A model generated the notes under the pieces. The model searched no databases and had not been told where the DNA came from. It saw nothing but the letters and a program-made list of their open reading frames with translations. From contig NZ_NJFZ01000017.1 in NCBI RefSeq assembly GCF_002270355.1, positions 62,001-126,000 on the forward strand: a DNA stretch of 64,000 nt, in the 5' to 3' direction. Shown in pieces: positions 27,812 to 37,223 of the stretch (position 1 is the first letter of the stretch; every line of letters begins with the position of its first letter). Both the position numbers and the translations under genes were made by a program. Origin of the DNA: Flectobacillus sp. BAB-3569. Its GTDB lineage: Bacteria > Bacteroidota > Bacteroidia > Cytophagales > Spirosomataceae.

Positions 27812-28927
27812 ATGATCATCGGCGTACCTAAAGAAATCAAAAACAACGAAAACCGTGTAGCACTTACACCTGCTGGTGTTGCTGAATTTAAGAAAAACGG
27901 TCACACTGTATATATTCAGACTTTGGCTGGTGTAGGAAGTGGATTCACTGATGAAGCTTACGAAAAAGCTGGTGCTACTATTCTTCCAACTATCGAGGCA
28001 GTGTATGAAATTGCTGAGATGATTGTGAAAGTAAAAGAGCCAATCGCTTCTGAATACAAATTAATCAAAGAAAACCAATTGTTATTTACGTATTTCCACT
28101 TTGCTTCGTCGGAAGAATTGACGCATGCCATGATTGAACGTAAAGCAATTTGTTTGGCATACGAAACAGTAGAGAAAGCAGACAGAAGCTTACCATTATT
28201 GGTTCCAATGTCTGAAGTTGCTGGTCGTATGGCGATTCAAGAAGGAGCAAAATACTTAGAGAAACCAATGGGTGGACGTGGTATCTTGTTGGGCGGTGTA
28301 GCTGGTGTAAAGCCTGCCAACGTATTGGTATTAGGTGGTGGAATCGTGGGTACACAAGCAGCTAAAATGGCAGCAGGTTTGGGTGCAAACGTAACTATCA
28401 TGGATATTAGTTTGCCAAGATTACGTTATTTGGAAGACGTAATGCCTGCCAACGTTGACACAGTAATGTCGAATGAATACAATGTACGTGAGGCAATCAA
28501 GTTAGCTGATTTAATTATCGGCGCTGTATTGATTCCTGGAGCAAAAGCACCACACTTGATTACTCGTGACATGTTGAAAGAAATGAAGCCTGGAACAGTG
28601 CTAGTTGACGTAGCAGTTGACCAAGGTGGTTGTATCGAAACTTGTACACCAACAACGCACGAAAATCCAACGTTTGTAATTGATGAGATTGTACACTACT
28701 GCGTAGCTAATATGCCAGGAGCTGTACCATATACATCAACGTTAGCATTAACAAACGCTACTTTACCGTATGCAATCCAATTGGCAAACAAAGGCTGGGA
28801 AAAAGCATGTAAAGAAAATGAAGAATTGAAAAAAGGCTTGAATGTAGTGAATGGCAAGATTGTTTACAAAGGTGTTTCTGAAGCCTGGAAATTGCCTTAC
28901 TGCCATATTTCAGAAGTTTTGGCTTAA
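27812..28927 (+). CDS. ald: Alanine dehydrogenase
   Basis: 371 residues, the standard length. It catalyses reversible NAD-dependent deamination of L-alanine to pyruvate and ammonia in the cytoplasm. Seen: N-terminal MIIGVPKEIKNNENRVALTP, substrate-binding Arg15, catalytic Lys75 (VKVKEP) and His96 (TYFHFA), the Rossmann motif VLVLGGGIVGTQAA (residues 171-184) and Asp270 (VDVAVDQGG), all at the positions known for the Bacillus enzyme. The ATG at 27812 starts the conserved first strand. It has a long structured leader (27644-27789), a divergent Lrp/AsnC regulator, and a terminator at 28952-28979. Confidence 0.98.
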   Translation: MIIGVPKEIKNNENRVALTPAGVAEFKKNGHTVYIQTLAGVGSGFTDEAYEKAGATILPTIEAVYEIAEMIVKVKEPIASEYKLIKENQLLFTYFHFASSEELTHAMIERKAICLAYETVEKADRSLPLLVPMSEVAGRMAIQEGAKYLEKPMGGRGILLGGVAGVKPANVLVLGGGIVGTQAAKMAAGLGANVTIMDISLPRLRYLEDVMPANVDTVMSNEYNVREAIKLADLIIGAVLIPGAKAPHLITRDMLKEMKPGTVLVDVAVDQGGCIETCTPTTHENPTFVIDEIVHYCVANMPGAVPYTSTLALTNATLPYAIQLANKGWEKACKENEELKKGLNVVNGKIVYKGVSEAWKLPYCHISEVLA

Positions 28928-28951
28928 TTGATTATATATTAGGTGATTTTT

Positions 28952-28982
28952 AAAAGGCTATCCGATTGGATAGCCTTTTCTA
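28952..28982. terminator. Terminator between ald and the SGNH-like gene
   Basis: Perfect 12-bp stem AAAAGGCTATCC (28952-28963) and GGATAGCCTTTT (28968-28979) with loop GATT; A and T ends make it usable from both sides. Confidence 0.9.
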
Positions 28983-29019
28983 TATAAGTCTTGAAATACT
29001 TGAGAGTGAAAAATTATTG

Positions 29020-29955
29020 TCATTTCTGATTATATAACTGCTTAATTTCGTTGTTAAGTTGATTTATAACAAATGCTTGCCCCTGAGGGTTTAGATGACC
29101 ATGATCTAAAAATGTCTTGTAATCAGAATTTATAGTTTTGTATTTTTCATCATTAAGATTTATCAAAACATCCGAAGATTTAAATAACTTACCAATTGCC
29201 CTCTGATAAATCGAGTACTCATTTCTCCCTAATGAGTAAAGTTGATATGGTACAGGAGTGAAATAAGCAATAATCTTTATATTCTTAGCACGTATTTGTT
29301 TTAACAGGTGGTCTAATTCATGATATGCTACAGAATCAATGGAAGTATTTTCGAAACTCCTTAAGTTAACTTTATCTGTGATTGCTTTTCGTGCATTGGC
29401 ATTTGGCGTTTCAAGTCCAAAATTATCCCATCCAACTTCATTATGTAAATTAGGTGCATATCTAGAAGGGATAAGATTATAGTTTCTAATAAAATAGAAA
29501 AGATATGTTCTCAATAAGTTAGTTGATCCTAATGCGCCCCAGTACTCTTGTGGTATCATTGTGGAAGTTTTTCTACCATGATCTTTTGTAAGATACGGAT
29601 CTAAACAAATAAGCACAGTTTTCATCTTTCCTCTTGAAAGAATATTTTCCATCAATAAATTCAACTCCGAAATATTGGCAGACATAATACTAGCATTATA
29701 AACATTTAATCCCTCAAAATGCTGAGGATTAATATTTGCAGATAACGAAGGTCCTATTAGTACTGCATTAAAGTTGTCAGGAATATATCGATAAGAAAAT
29801 AGAAATTTTGAAGTACGTTCGTTGATATAAACCTTTCGGTTGAGGGTACCTCTAAACAGTCCAAATATATCAATATAATAGTTTAGTCCAGCGAATAATG
29901 TTGTAGAAACACTTACTAACAGAACAAATCTAGATAAAAAAGTTTTGTAAGTCAT
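29020..29955 (-). CDS. SGNH-hydrolase-like membrane-anchored protein, partner of the MBOAT protein
   Basis: 311 residues with an N-terminal signal anchor (FLSRFVLLVSVSTTLFAGLNYYI). The body has an SGNH/GDSL-like pattern: GPSLSANIN with a candidate nucleophile Ser70, and a C-terminal D284-x-x-H287 pair (FLDHGHLNPQG). It ends 5 bp after the stop of the MBOAT gene, so the two are one operon. In known systems (AlgI with AlgJ/AlgX, DltB with DltD) an MBOAT membrane protein carries an acyl group across the membrane and the SGNH partner transfers it to an extracytoplasmic polymer; the same role is likely here. The acceptor is unknown. No close family name is recognised. Confidence 0.75.
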   Translation of the reverse strand: MTYKTFLSRFVLLVSVSTTLFAGLNYYIDIFGLFRGTLNRKVYINERTSKFLFSYRYIPDNFNAVLIGPSLSANINPQHFEGLNVYNASIMSANISELNLLMENILSRGKMKTVLICLDPYLTKDHGRKTSTMIPQEYWGALGSTNLLRTYLFYFIRNYNLIPSRYAPNLHNEVGWDNFGLETPNANARKAITDKVNLRSFENTSIDSVAYHELDHLLKQIRAKNIKIIAYFTPVPYQLYSLGRNEYSIYQRAIGKLFKSSDVLINLNDEKYKTINSDYKTFLDHGHLNPQGQAFVINQLNNEIKQLYNQK

Positions 29956-29960
29956 TTAGC

Positions 29961-31357
29961 TTAGAAATCAAAGTATAAAAAATCGCTTGATGTAATGGAG
30001 TTTAAGTAAAGTGTACTAATCAGAGCTAGAACAACCATATAAATTAAATGGGGTATATTTGGCTTAAATTCTTTAGTTAGTTCTTGAGGGTTTTTCAAAA
30101 AAAGAAGAATCACACCCAACACAACAACAGGTAAAGTAAAAATATCAGTAAAAACAACTGAACCATTACGCACACCTCCAGTTCCACCAAGCATACATTT
30201 TAAAACTATTATTGCATCATTAAAGGTTAATGCTCGAAAGAATACCCATGTAAAATTGACAAAGAAAAAGGTAAGTATCCAACTTAAGATATTTGGCAAA
30301 AAATATCCTCTCTTAATCCAAACCCTATGTATTACCAATGCCAAGCCATGCAAAGCTCCCCAAATCAAAAAATTCCAGTTCGCACCATGCCAGATTCCTC
30401 CAACCAAAAATGTTACGAATAGATTAAATAAAGTTTGATATTCACCTTTTTGATTTCCTCCTAAAGGGATATAAATATATTCTCTTAAGAAATTACCTAA
30501 CGTAATGTGCCATCTTCTCCAAAAATCTTGAATATTATTAGACTTATATGGAGAGTTGAAGTTGAGAGGGAGATGAATATTAAAAATTAATCCTACCCCA
30601 ATTGCCATATCTGAATACCCACTAAAGTCAAAATATAATTGTACCGTATAAGAAAGTGAAGTTAACCAGCTATCCAGAAAAGTCAGCTCAGGTACATTCG
30701 CGTAGCCAGCATTCGCCATTAATGCAAAAGTATCAGCAATCACAATCTTTTTAAAAAGTCCCATCAAAAACATATAACTACCCTTTGTTACATTCTCAAG
30801 ATTTAGCTTCAAGTTATTTTTATCTTGAAATTGAGGCATAATAACTTTATGGTGAACAATCGGTCCTGCAATAAGCTGAGGGAAAAATGCAACAAACAGA
30901 CAAAAATCTAGAAATTTATATCCTTTGGTCTCTCCCCGATAACTATCTGTGATATAAGCAAATTTCTGAAAGGTAAAAAAACTAATAGCTAGGGGTAAGG
31001 CTATCTTATCAATAATAATATCATTCGAAATAAATAAATTAACATTATCTACGATGAAATTAGTGTATTTATAATAGAGCAAAACTGATAGGTTTAACAA
31101 CAGAAAAGTGATGTACAATACCTTTCGTTTCAGTTTATTTTCAACATAATTGAGATATTGTCCAGCAAAGAAATTCAGTATCATGGACACTATTATCAGA
31201 ATTAAATATTTTGGATTCCACCAACCATAGAAGAAAAACGAGGCAAAAAGTAGCAAAGTTTTTGCATATTGAACTTTATTGAAATGCAAAAACAGAAAGT
31301 AGAATGCAAAAGTTAATGGAAGGAAAAAAATAAGAATTCGGTAGAATTAAATAACAT
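29961..31357 (-). CDS. MBOAT family O-acyltransferase (AlgI/DltB-like), start region frameshifted
   Basis: Polytopic membrane protein with MBOAT hallmarks: FFYGWWNPKY, LPLAISFFTFQKFAYITD, the catalytic-His segment FLVGGIWHGANWNFLIWG, and DFWRRWHITLGNFLREYIYIP. The unbroken frame runs from about 31348 to 29961; its first plausible start is only a TTG at 31289. Just upstream, ATG at 31357 begins MLFNSTEFLF, the family's typical N-terminus, but in a different frame. One extra T in the 7-T run (plus-strand A-run 31324-31330) would fuse the two. This suggests an indel error, phase variation, or a young lesion. A minus-strand TAAATTTG -7 element lies at 31413-31420. Partner gene 29020-29955 follows after 5 bp. 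Confidence 0.85.
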
Positions 31358-31709
31358 AATAGAGCAGTTATATTTTAAATTTTAGTAAAGGTCAAGTTAG
31401 AGAAACGCCTTCCAAATTTAGGAAAATAAACGCCTATCTTCAGAAACTACCTAAATCAAATTCCATGCCATATTTATATCAATATGAGCCTACTAATTTG
31501 TATTGACTTTAACCAGACAGTAATAAAAACCTTAAACTTGCAATCAAATTTCCTGCATCCATACACAAAATCCTTCTATCAAAACTAACTAACCATCTAT
31601 AAATTCATCCGCAAATGTTAACCATTCATATGATTTGAATAAACAAAACGGTTCATCAAAATTTTGACAGAAATCCTATGTTAAGACTGTCATTTAGATC
31701 TCTCAAATA
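31358..31709. other. 352-bp gap with a probable promoter, no gene
   Basis: AT-rich DNA without a convincing frame. The plus strand CAAATTTA at 31413-31420 reads TAAATTTG on the minus strand and is a fair -7 element for the MBOAT operon. No clear terminator is visible for the glycosidase gene that ends at 31710. Confidence 0.5.
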
Positions 31710-34124
31710 TTATATTTTCATCACCTCCACTACATTCTTCAATCCACTCACCCATATATACTCAAATCCCTCTTGGGTCGTTGGCTTTGCTGATTTCCCA
31801 TTAACTTTCCAACTGGTGTATTTCCCTTTAGGATATTGTACTTTTATTTTCCAAGCAGCTTGTGTTTGTTGTAAATCGACTTTTATAGAAGATGTTGTTT
31901 TGTGATAAGCCATAGTTAGAGTATTATCCCCAATATGTACTTGTTCAATTTTAGCATCGTTCCATGAAGATGGCATTTGAGGTTGCACAACAATCATCTT
32001 CTCTCCCGCTTGAGGACGAACACCAAAAAACTGTTTGATAATCGGAGTAGCATAACTGTACAAATTCCAAGCTTGACACATCATACCATAGTCTGGCGAA
32101 ACTTCATAAATTGCCCCGGGAAGCACATAACTAAATGTTTTAGTCATTTTATTCAAATACCACAAAGCCCCATCAGGATTACCATAATTGTTTTCTCCAA
32201 TAGCCGCCACACCCGTTGGCAAAGTCATCACCGCACCTGTATAAGTAAAAGATTTTCTTACAAAAGTTGAAGGAGCCTCCTCAGCATTAGAGCTTTCGTC
32301 TCGGTCAATACCTGTGACAAATGCACCAAATGGATTAGTATATTTTCTGGCATTAGTCAACGCCAATTTAGCTTTTTCAGGGTCGGCTATCCCCATTTCC
32401 ATAGGCGTATTGATGACCCAGTTATGGTGTAAGGCAAATCCCTTTTTTGTTCCTTGTGGCAAAGCCTCCACGCTAGACTTTAATTGTTTTAACTCTGCAA
32501 CTGCCCAAGGTTTTTGTAGGGTATCTGCTCTTACAATTGCGTCGTCTATCAAGTGTAACGTTTGTTCTCTCGTTCCTATAAAGTCGGCAAAAGATTGACT
32601 TTCTGGCACCCAAAAATCAGTATTAATTTGATGCTTGATTTGTGTAGCATTGCGTTCGTATTGCAAACCCTGTTCGGTATCTCCAACGATTTTTGCGATC
32701 TGAGCAGCATCTGCAAAGGCTTTTTGGGTATAAACTGCCACATCAATCATCTCGCTATTGAGTCCGTGAATTTCCATCATACCGAAGCCATCAGGAAGCA
32801 AGTTTTTATCTTTATCATTTTCTTTTAAAAGCCAGTCTAATCCTTTTTTGATAACAGGATAATACTTTTGTAAAAACGATTTGTCGCCTGTCCACTGATA
32901 AATCTCCCAAATCATACTGGCAAATTGTGGGGTTTCATTGACATTGCCAGGATTAAAAACTACTCCATTTGAAGATACCTCATGTACGATACGCCCATTT
33001 CCATTTTCTTTTTCTGAAAGTTTATTCAAAACCTCTACAGCATCGTAAACTAAATCCTTTTTTCCTGTTGCTACCAATCCCTTTAAAGTATATTCAGCAT
33101 CTGTTCCAAACCACCAAGGATAATCGGGCATACCTGCCGACATACCTCGTCCCACAGCTGGGACATCGCGCACCAGCCAATCGGTATTGTATTTTACCCA
33201 ACGAAAGGCTTGCTCTAATTTTTTATCAGGAACAGTCAACGCAGATTGCTTAGCGATAGCCTCATATCTTTTGATTTTTTGTTGCAATAAAACAGAAGCA
33301 CTTTTCTGCGTTTTTGTAAAAGTACTATTCGCCACAGTTTCCGATTGATAAGAACCTGCAATAACAATAGGCAAAATAAAGGTTGATTTTGGCGCTATTA
33401 CTATGCTATATACCAAGCTTGCCTTTGTTCCTAAACCTTGAGATTTAAACTGGCATTCTGATGTATTTTGATGATGTGATGTAGGAGAAATATTAGCACC
33501 AAACTGCACATACCAAGGATTGTTTTGGTCTTTAATCACCCAAGATTGAGTTTTATTTTGCCAAGTAGCTTTATCCTCGGCATCAATCATATTAGTTCTT
33601 TCACCTAACCACACAGGACGTAAATCGCTATGTCCAGTAAATTCAAACTCTATGGTTTGAGGACTTAAGCCATGATTTTCAAAAGTGTATTCTACTACAA
33701 CTGCTTCTGTTTTATCTGGAACAAACTGAAATCTTTGAATAGAAAGGTTTGGCAATATATCCTGATAAATATGCTTATTTCCATAAGGGAAATTTACGAA
33801 AGAAGTAGCTTGGTCGAGACAGTGAGAAGTACCGTTGGCCTGTATTTTAGCCGAAAAGCCATCCATCAATTTGATAGGATGATTCCAAATTCCTCCCATT
33901 TCGCCAGTGACGTGCCATCCCAAATCGGGAAATTGCCCATTTTGATGCCCGACCATATAAAGTCGGTCGCCAGCAGTTACATAAGGTGTATTCAGATACG
34001 ATTTTTTCCCTGAAATACTCTCACTATTTTTGGTTAAATCAAGTAAAGAGGCTTTTTGAGCCTTTGCTTGGATAGAGGCCACAGCCATGCTTCCCAGCAA
34101 AAGGGTTTTGAGGATTGATTTCAT
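31710..34124 (-). CDS. Exported six-hairpin glycosidase (glycogen-debranching/GDE_C-like)
   Basis: 804 residues with a signal peptide (LLLGSMAVASIQAKAQ). An N-terminal beta-sandwich (about 40-290: GDRLYMVGHQNG, GEMGGIWNHPIKLMDG) is followed by an (alpha/alpha)6 barrel (about 300-710) with WWFGTDAEYTLKGL, MIWEIYQWTGDKSFL, a LPDGFGMMEIHGLN segment holding a candidate catalytic Glu, and GAIYEVSPDYGMMCQAWN, then a small beta domain. This type is annotated as glycogen debranching-like or amylo-alpha-1,6-glucosidase-like, but the true substrate is not established. Lying last in the glucan locus next to GH144 enzymes, it may act on oligosaccharides released from the same polymer (inference). Confidence 0.8.
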   Translation of the reverse strand: MKSILKTLLLGSMAVASIQAKAQKASLLDLTKNSESISGKKSYLNTPYVTAGDRLYMVGHQNGQFPDLGWHVTGEMGGIWNHPIKLMDGFSAKIQANGTSHCLDQATSFVNFPYGNKHIYQDILPNLSIQRFQFVPDKTEAVVVEYTFENHGLSPQTIEFEFTGHSDLRPVWLGERTNMIDAEDKATWQNKTQSWVIKDQNNPWYVQFGANISPTSHHQNTSECQFKSQGLGTKASLVYSIVIAPKSTFILPIVIAGSYQSETVANSTFTKTQKSASVLLQQKIKRYEAIAKQSALTVPDKKLEQAFRWVKYNTDWLVRDVPAVGRGMSAGMPDYPWWFGTDAEYTLKGLVATGKKDLVYDAVEVLNKLSEKENGNGRIVHEVSSNGVVFNPGNVNETPQFASMIWEIYQWTGDKSFLQKYYPVIKKGLDWLLKENDKDKNLLPDGFGMMEIHGLNSEMIDVAVYTQKAFADAAQIAKIVGDTEQGLQYERNATQIKHQINTDFWVPESQSFADFIGTREQTLHLIDDAIVRADTLQKPWAVAELKQLKSSVEALPQGTKKGFALHHNWVINTPMEMGIADPEKAKLALTNARKYTNPFGAFVTGIDRDESSNAEEAPSTFVRKSFTYTGAVMTLPTGVAAIGENNYGNPDGALWYLNKMTKTFSYVLPGAIYEVSPDYGMMCQAWNLYSYATPIIKQFFGVRPQAGEKMIVVQPQMPSSWNDAKIEQVHIGDNTLTMAYHKTTSSIKVDLQQTQAAWKIKVQYPKGKYTSWKVNGKSAKPTTQEGFEYIWVSGLKNVVEVMKI

Positions 34125-34266
34125 ATTTATTTATAAAAATGGATTTATTCTACATCAAATTTAATGATTTATGGATACTTTCTTATCAGGGTTTATTTTT
34201 TAACAAAAATCCGTGACACTCATAGAATGCCACGGATGCAGAACTACGCGGTTTAAAATATTTTTT

Positions 34267-34336
34267 GAAAAGCTCGGGTTGAAAAGCTCGGGTTGAAAAA
34301 CTCAGTTTGAAAAACTCAGTTTGAAAAACTCAGTTT
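34267..34336. repeat. Five tandem copies of a 14-bp repeat over a stop codon
   Basis: GAAAAGCTCGGGTT twice (34267-34294) and GAAAAACTCAGTTT three times (34295-34336). The two types differ at four positions. The last copy contains the TGA stop of the GH144 gene (34330-34332, minus strand). Confidence 0.93.
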
Positions 34337-35991
34337 GACAACTCAAGCTTCTTTAGGCCATTTTTCACTTCAGGACAAGACATCAACAAATTCCATAAGA
34401 GTCCAGAACGATGGTTTTCTATCATTACAATAATGGGTCCTTGGTCGATGGCTAAAAAGCTATCGGCGTACCAAAACTTATTTAGATTGAAAGCATCTAC
34501 GAAGCCATATTCTTTCCAGATTTTATCACCCAATTTGTAATAGAAAAACTGTAAAGCCTGCATAGATTCTGTTGGTGTATAAGGAAACGAAGATAGCGCT
34601 GCCGTAGGCGAAATCACGCCTAAATCATTATCAGGCGCATGCGCAGAATACCCATTTTCATTGTCGCTGGCAGTGAGTCCCCAACAATTTTCTCCATAAA
34701 AAGCATATTGTTTAGGATTGGCTTTGCAATAGAGATAATTGATTTGCGCATGTGCTTTATTTTGGTCAAAATAATTGGTGTATTGGTCCGTCAATAATTT
34801 GGGATTAAGTCCTAAAAATGAATAGTGGGTGAAAAATAAGGGGCCACCCATATTAATTCCCAGCGGAAGCTTTACACCGAAAAAGCTATTCCCATTTTTG
34901 AAAGCGCCATTACGAGTCCAGCCATTTTGATATACGTCTTTGGATATCGCATATTTTTCAGAGGAAGCCGCTAAAACATAAGTAATCAAAGCCTCATTCC
35001 AACCTGATATTTTCATATTCATCGCCCAAGCATCGGTTGGCGACCAGTGCCAATAAAGCCCATTGGAAGTATTTTGAGTAAACCAATTCCATTCGACCCC
35101 ATTCCAAAGGGTATTGATTTTTTGACGAAGTGTAATTTCTTCCTGAGTATTGCCATCAAAATATTGTCGAGCTGTCAATAAGCCTTGCATCAAAAATGAG
35201 GTTTCGACCAGATCTGCCCCATTATCTTTAGCACTAAATGGCACCGTTTTACCCGTAGCGCCATTGAGCCAATGTGGAAATGCTCCATGAAACTTCTCAG
35301 CTTGATTCGTCAAAAAATCGACTATAGTGGTGAGGCGTTGTAGCCCTTGTTCACGTGTAATAAACCTACGCTCGATTCCAACCACCATCGCCATAATGCC
35401 AAAGCCCGAGCCACCAGAGGTGACTATATCTCCAGAGGTATTACGTTCACGAGCCAGCCCCGAAACAGGATGTCCAAAATCCCAGAAATAGCGAAAGGTT
35501 TGTTGTTGAACCTTGGTCAGCAATTCCTCATCGCTAATTCTTGGAAATTTGTCTTTTGTGTCTAATTGAGTAGTTAGATTTACGGTGAATTCTGTACGCA
35601 AATTGCCTCCTGCTTTTGATTTCAGGAGATTATTGATTGATAAAGTGTATTTGTTAAGGTAATCCAAATCAAGTGCGGGTTTGATTACAATCGCACTGTC
35701 ATTTTGAATTAAAGAAGTTTGTACAGCAAAGGAATTGCCAGCAGTATTTTTTAACAAAATCGCTGATGCTAGCGAACTAGCATCTAGCGCTGTATTGAAA
35801 GTAAGGATTATTTCAGGTTTTGTCGTAACATCTTTATAATCAAAGCCATTGAAGTCTCCGTTCACTCTTAAAGTATTGAGACTAAACGAGCTAGGTATGG
35901 GCGTTGGCTTTACCTCCTCTGTTGCTTTTTTGGAACAAGCGCAAAGAAGAGAAAGCAACACACAAAATATTTGATAAGGTAAGACTTTCAT
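34330..35991 (-). CDS. GH144-type endo-beta-1,2-glucanase lipoprotein with N-terminal Ig-like domain
   Basis: 553 residues from the ATG at 35991, preferred because it opens a lipoprotein signal with Cys19 (LLSLLCACSKK). Residues about 30-130 form an Ig-like domain (LRVNGDFNGFDYKDV, PEIILTFNTALDASS). The rest is the glycoamylase-type (alpha/alpha)6 barrel (PF10091): TFRYFWDFGHPVSGLARER, VTSGGSGFGIMAMVVGIERR, FPHWLNGATGK, DLVETSFLMQGLL, WHWSPT, and the C-terminal FLAIDQGPIIVMIENHRSG. GH144 enzymes of Chitinophaga and Bacteroides cut beta-1,2-glucan to sophoro-oligosaccharides. A second copy is at 42054. Probably surface-exposed. Confidence 0.88.
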   Translation of the reverse strand: MKVLPYQIFCVLLSLLCACSKKATEEVKPTPIPSSFSLNTLRVNGDFNGFDYKDVTTKPEIILTFNTALDASSLASAILLKNTAGNSFAVQTSLIQNDSAIVIKPALDLDYLNKYTLSINNLLKSKAGGNLRTEFTVNLTTQLDTKDKFPRISDEELLTKVQQQTFRYFWDFGHPVSGLARERNTSGDIVTSGGSGFGIMAMVVGIERRFITREQGLQRLTTIVDFLTNQAEKFHGAFPHWLNGATGKTVPFSAKDNGADLVETSFLMQGLLTARQYFDGNTQEEITLRQKINTLWNGVEWNWFTQNTSNGLYWHWSPTDAWAMNMKISGWNEALITYVLAASSEKYAISKDVYQNGWTRNGAFKNGNSFFGVKLPLGINMGGPLFFTHYSFLGLNPKLLTDQYTNYFDQNKAHAQINYLYCKANPKQYAFYGENCWGLTASDNENGYSAHAPDNDLGVISPTAALSSFPYTPTESMQALQFFYYKLGDKIWKEYGFVDAFNLNKFWYADSFLAIDQGPIIVMIENHRSGLLWNLLMSCPEVKNGLKKLELSN

Positions 35992-36349
35992 AAAATTGGG
36001 ATGTTTTGCATAGGTGAATAAATTCACCCGCTAAATGGAATCTTTGGTCGAAACTATTCATATTGTAAAACTTCAACCCAAGCATCTTTTTTCCTCAAAA
36101 ATAAAATCAACGACCTACCCGAAGATAGGTCGTTTGAAACATAAGGCTCTAAGCATTAAGCTTTATGCAGTAGGCTAAAATTTCAGAAAAAATTCTCCTT
36201 TCTCGCCTATTACTTACGGCTTATACAATTTGAAGCTTCATAATAATTAAATCAATTCGGGATAGATAGATTTAAGTGATAAGCTGAGAATGAAGATTTA
36301 TCTTTTCAAAAAACTCTTCACTTGCACTCCCAACCCAGCACTTAAAAAA
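35992..36349. other. 358-bp gap with a terminator and degenerate repeat DNA
   Basis: Contains the minus-strand terminator at 36109-36134. About 36140-36240 has alternating GCTCTAAGCATTAAGC / GCCTATTACTTACGGC text that resembles bases near 1437-1460. No gene is seen. Confidence 0.55.
36109..36134 (-). terminator. Terminator after the SusC-SusD-LamG unit
   Basis: AACGACCTA (36109-36117) pairs with TAGGTCGTT (36126-36134). On the minus strand a run TGATTTTATTTTT follows. It would end or attenuate the mRNA before the downstream glucanase gene. Confidence 0.75.
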
Positions 36350-37183
36350 TTATTTTCCTCTACCTTCTAGCTTCACCAAGGCATTTACCTCGTTTTCGGC
36401 TAGGGCTTTGTTATAGATGCGTACTTCGTCGAGTTGACCATTCAAGAAACTAGCCCATGACTGTTTGTCACCACCATTTAAGCTAGGACTTGTTTGGAAT
36501 TGAACTGTTCCAAACACCATTTTAGCAGCATTTTGAAACTTTATTCCTCCGTAGCCTGCAACTACTTGCGTAGCGATTTTATTACCGTTATAATACACCT
36601 TGAACGTTGAAGTGGTAGCATCATATGTAACCGCAATATTTGCCCAAGTATTCCAAAGGTTATTTAAGTCATAGTTGCCCAACCAAGCATCTTTTCCAGC
36701 GTTGTTGACGTGTACTTTTAACAAACCTTTTGAGTCAGTGGCACCATTTTCCAAGAAAATAGTAAGATTTCCCCAGAAAGATCCAGAATTGGCAATGTCA
36801 ACCAAGCCCACAATTCCTGCGTCGTTTTTCTTCATGTTCACCCACGTAGTAACGGTGAAGCTAGAAAGGTTTTGGATAGCCGAAGGTACATTGCTCACTA
36901 CATATTTATCGACACCACCCACCATAGCTTGACCTTTTATACCACCTGCAAAGCTAGTGCCTGTGGCATCGCCCGCAGTTTTGGATACAGCATCAATATA
37001 GTTGTTATCGAACGACCAATAACCAACCAAATTACTTGGTGCAATTTCTGTCGTGCTTGTATATCCTCCGATAGAAACAGCTGGCGCATAGGTAGAAGCA
37101 TCAAACTTCTCGTAGCAAGAACTCAACAACATAGATGAGCCAAGTAAGCCAGCTAATAATGATTTATTTTTAAAAATATTCAT
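36350..37183 (-). CDS. LamG-like (concanavalin-fold) surface lipoprotein
   Basis: 277 residues. Lipobox with Cys23 (MLLSSCYEKFD). From about residue 50 it forms one LamG/Laminin_G_3 domain: LVGYWSFDNNYIDAVSKTAG, FTVTTWVNMKKNDAG, WANIAVTYDATTSTFKVYYNG, and FLNGQLDEVRIYNKALAENEV. Such domains bind carbohydrate; third in order after SusC and SusD it probably serves as the surface glycan-binding protein of this locus, in place of a SusE/F protein. 40 bp after the SusD stop, followed by a terminator at 36109-36134. Confidence 0.86.
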   Translation of the reverse strand: MNIFKNKSLLAGLLGSSMLLSSCYEKFDASTYAPAVSIGGYTSTTEIAPSNLVGYWSFDNNYIDAVSKTAGDATGTSFAGGIKGQAMVGGVDKYVVSNVPSAIQNLSSFTVTTWVNMKKNDAGIVGLVDIANSGSFWGNLTIFLENGATDSKGLLKVHVNNAGKDAWLGNYDLNNLWNTWANIAVTYDATTSTFKVYYNGNKIATQVVAGYGGIKFQNAAKMVFGTVQFQTSPSLNGGDKQSWASFLNGQLDEVRIYNKALAENEVNALVKLEGRGK

Positions 37184-37223
37184 AGTTACGAACTCAGATT
37201 AAAATGTTAGATATTGGCAAAAA

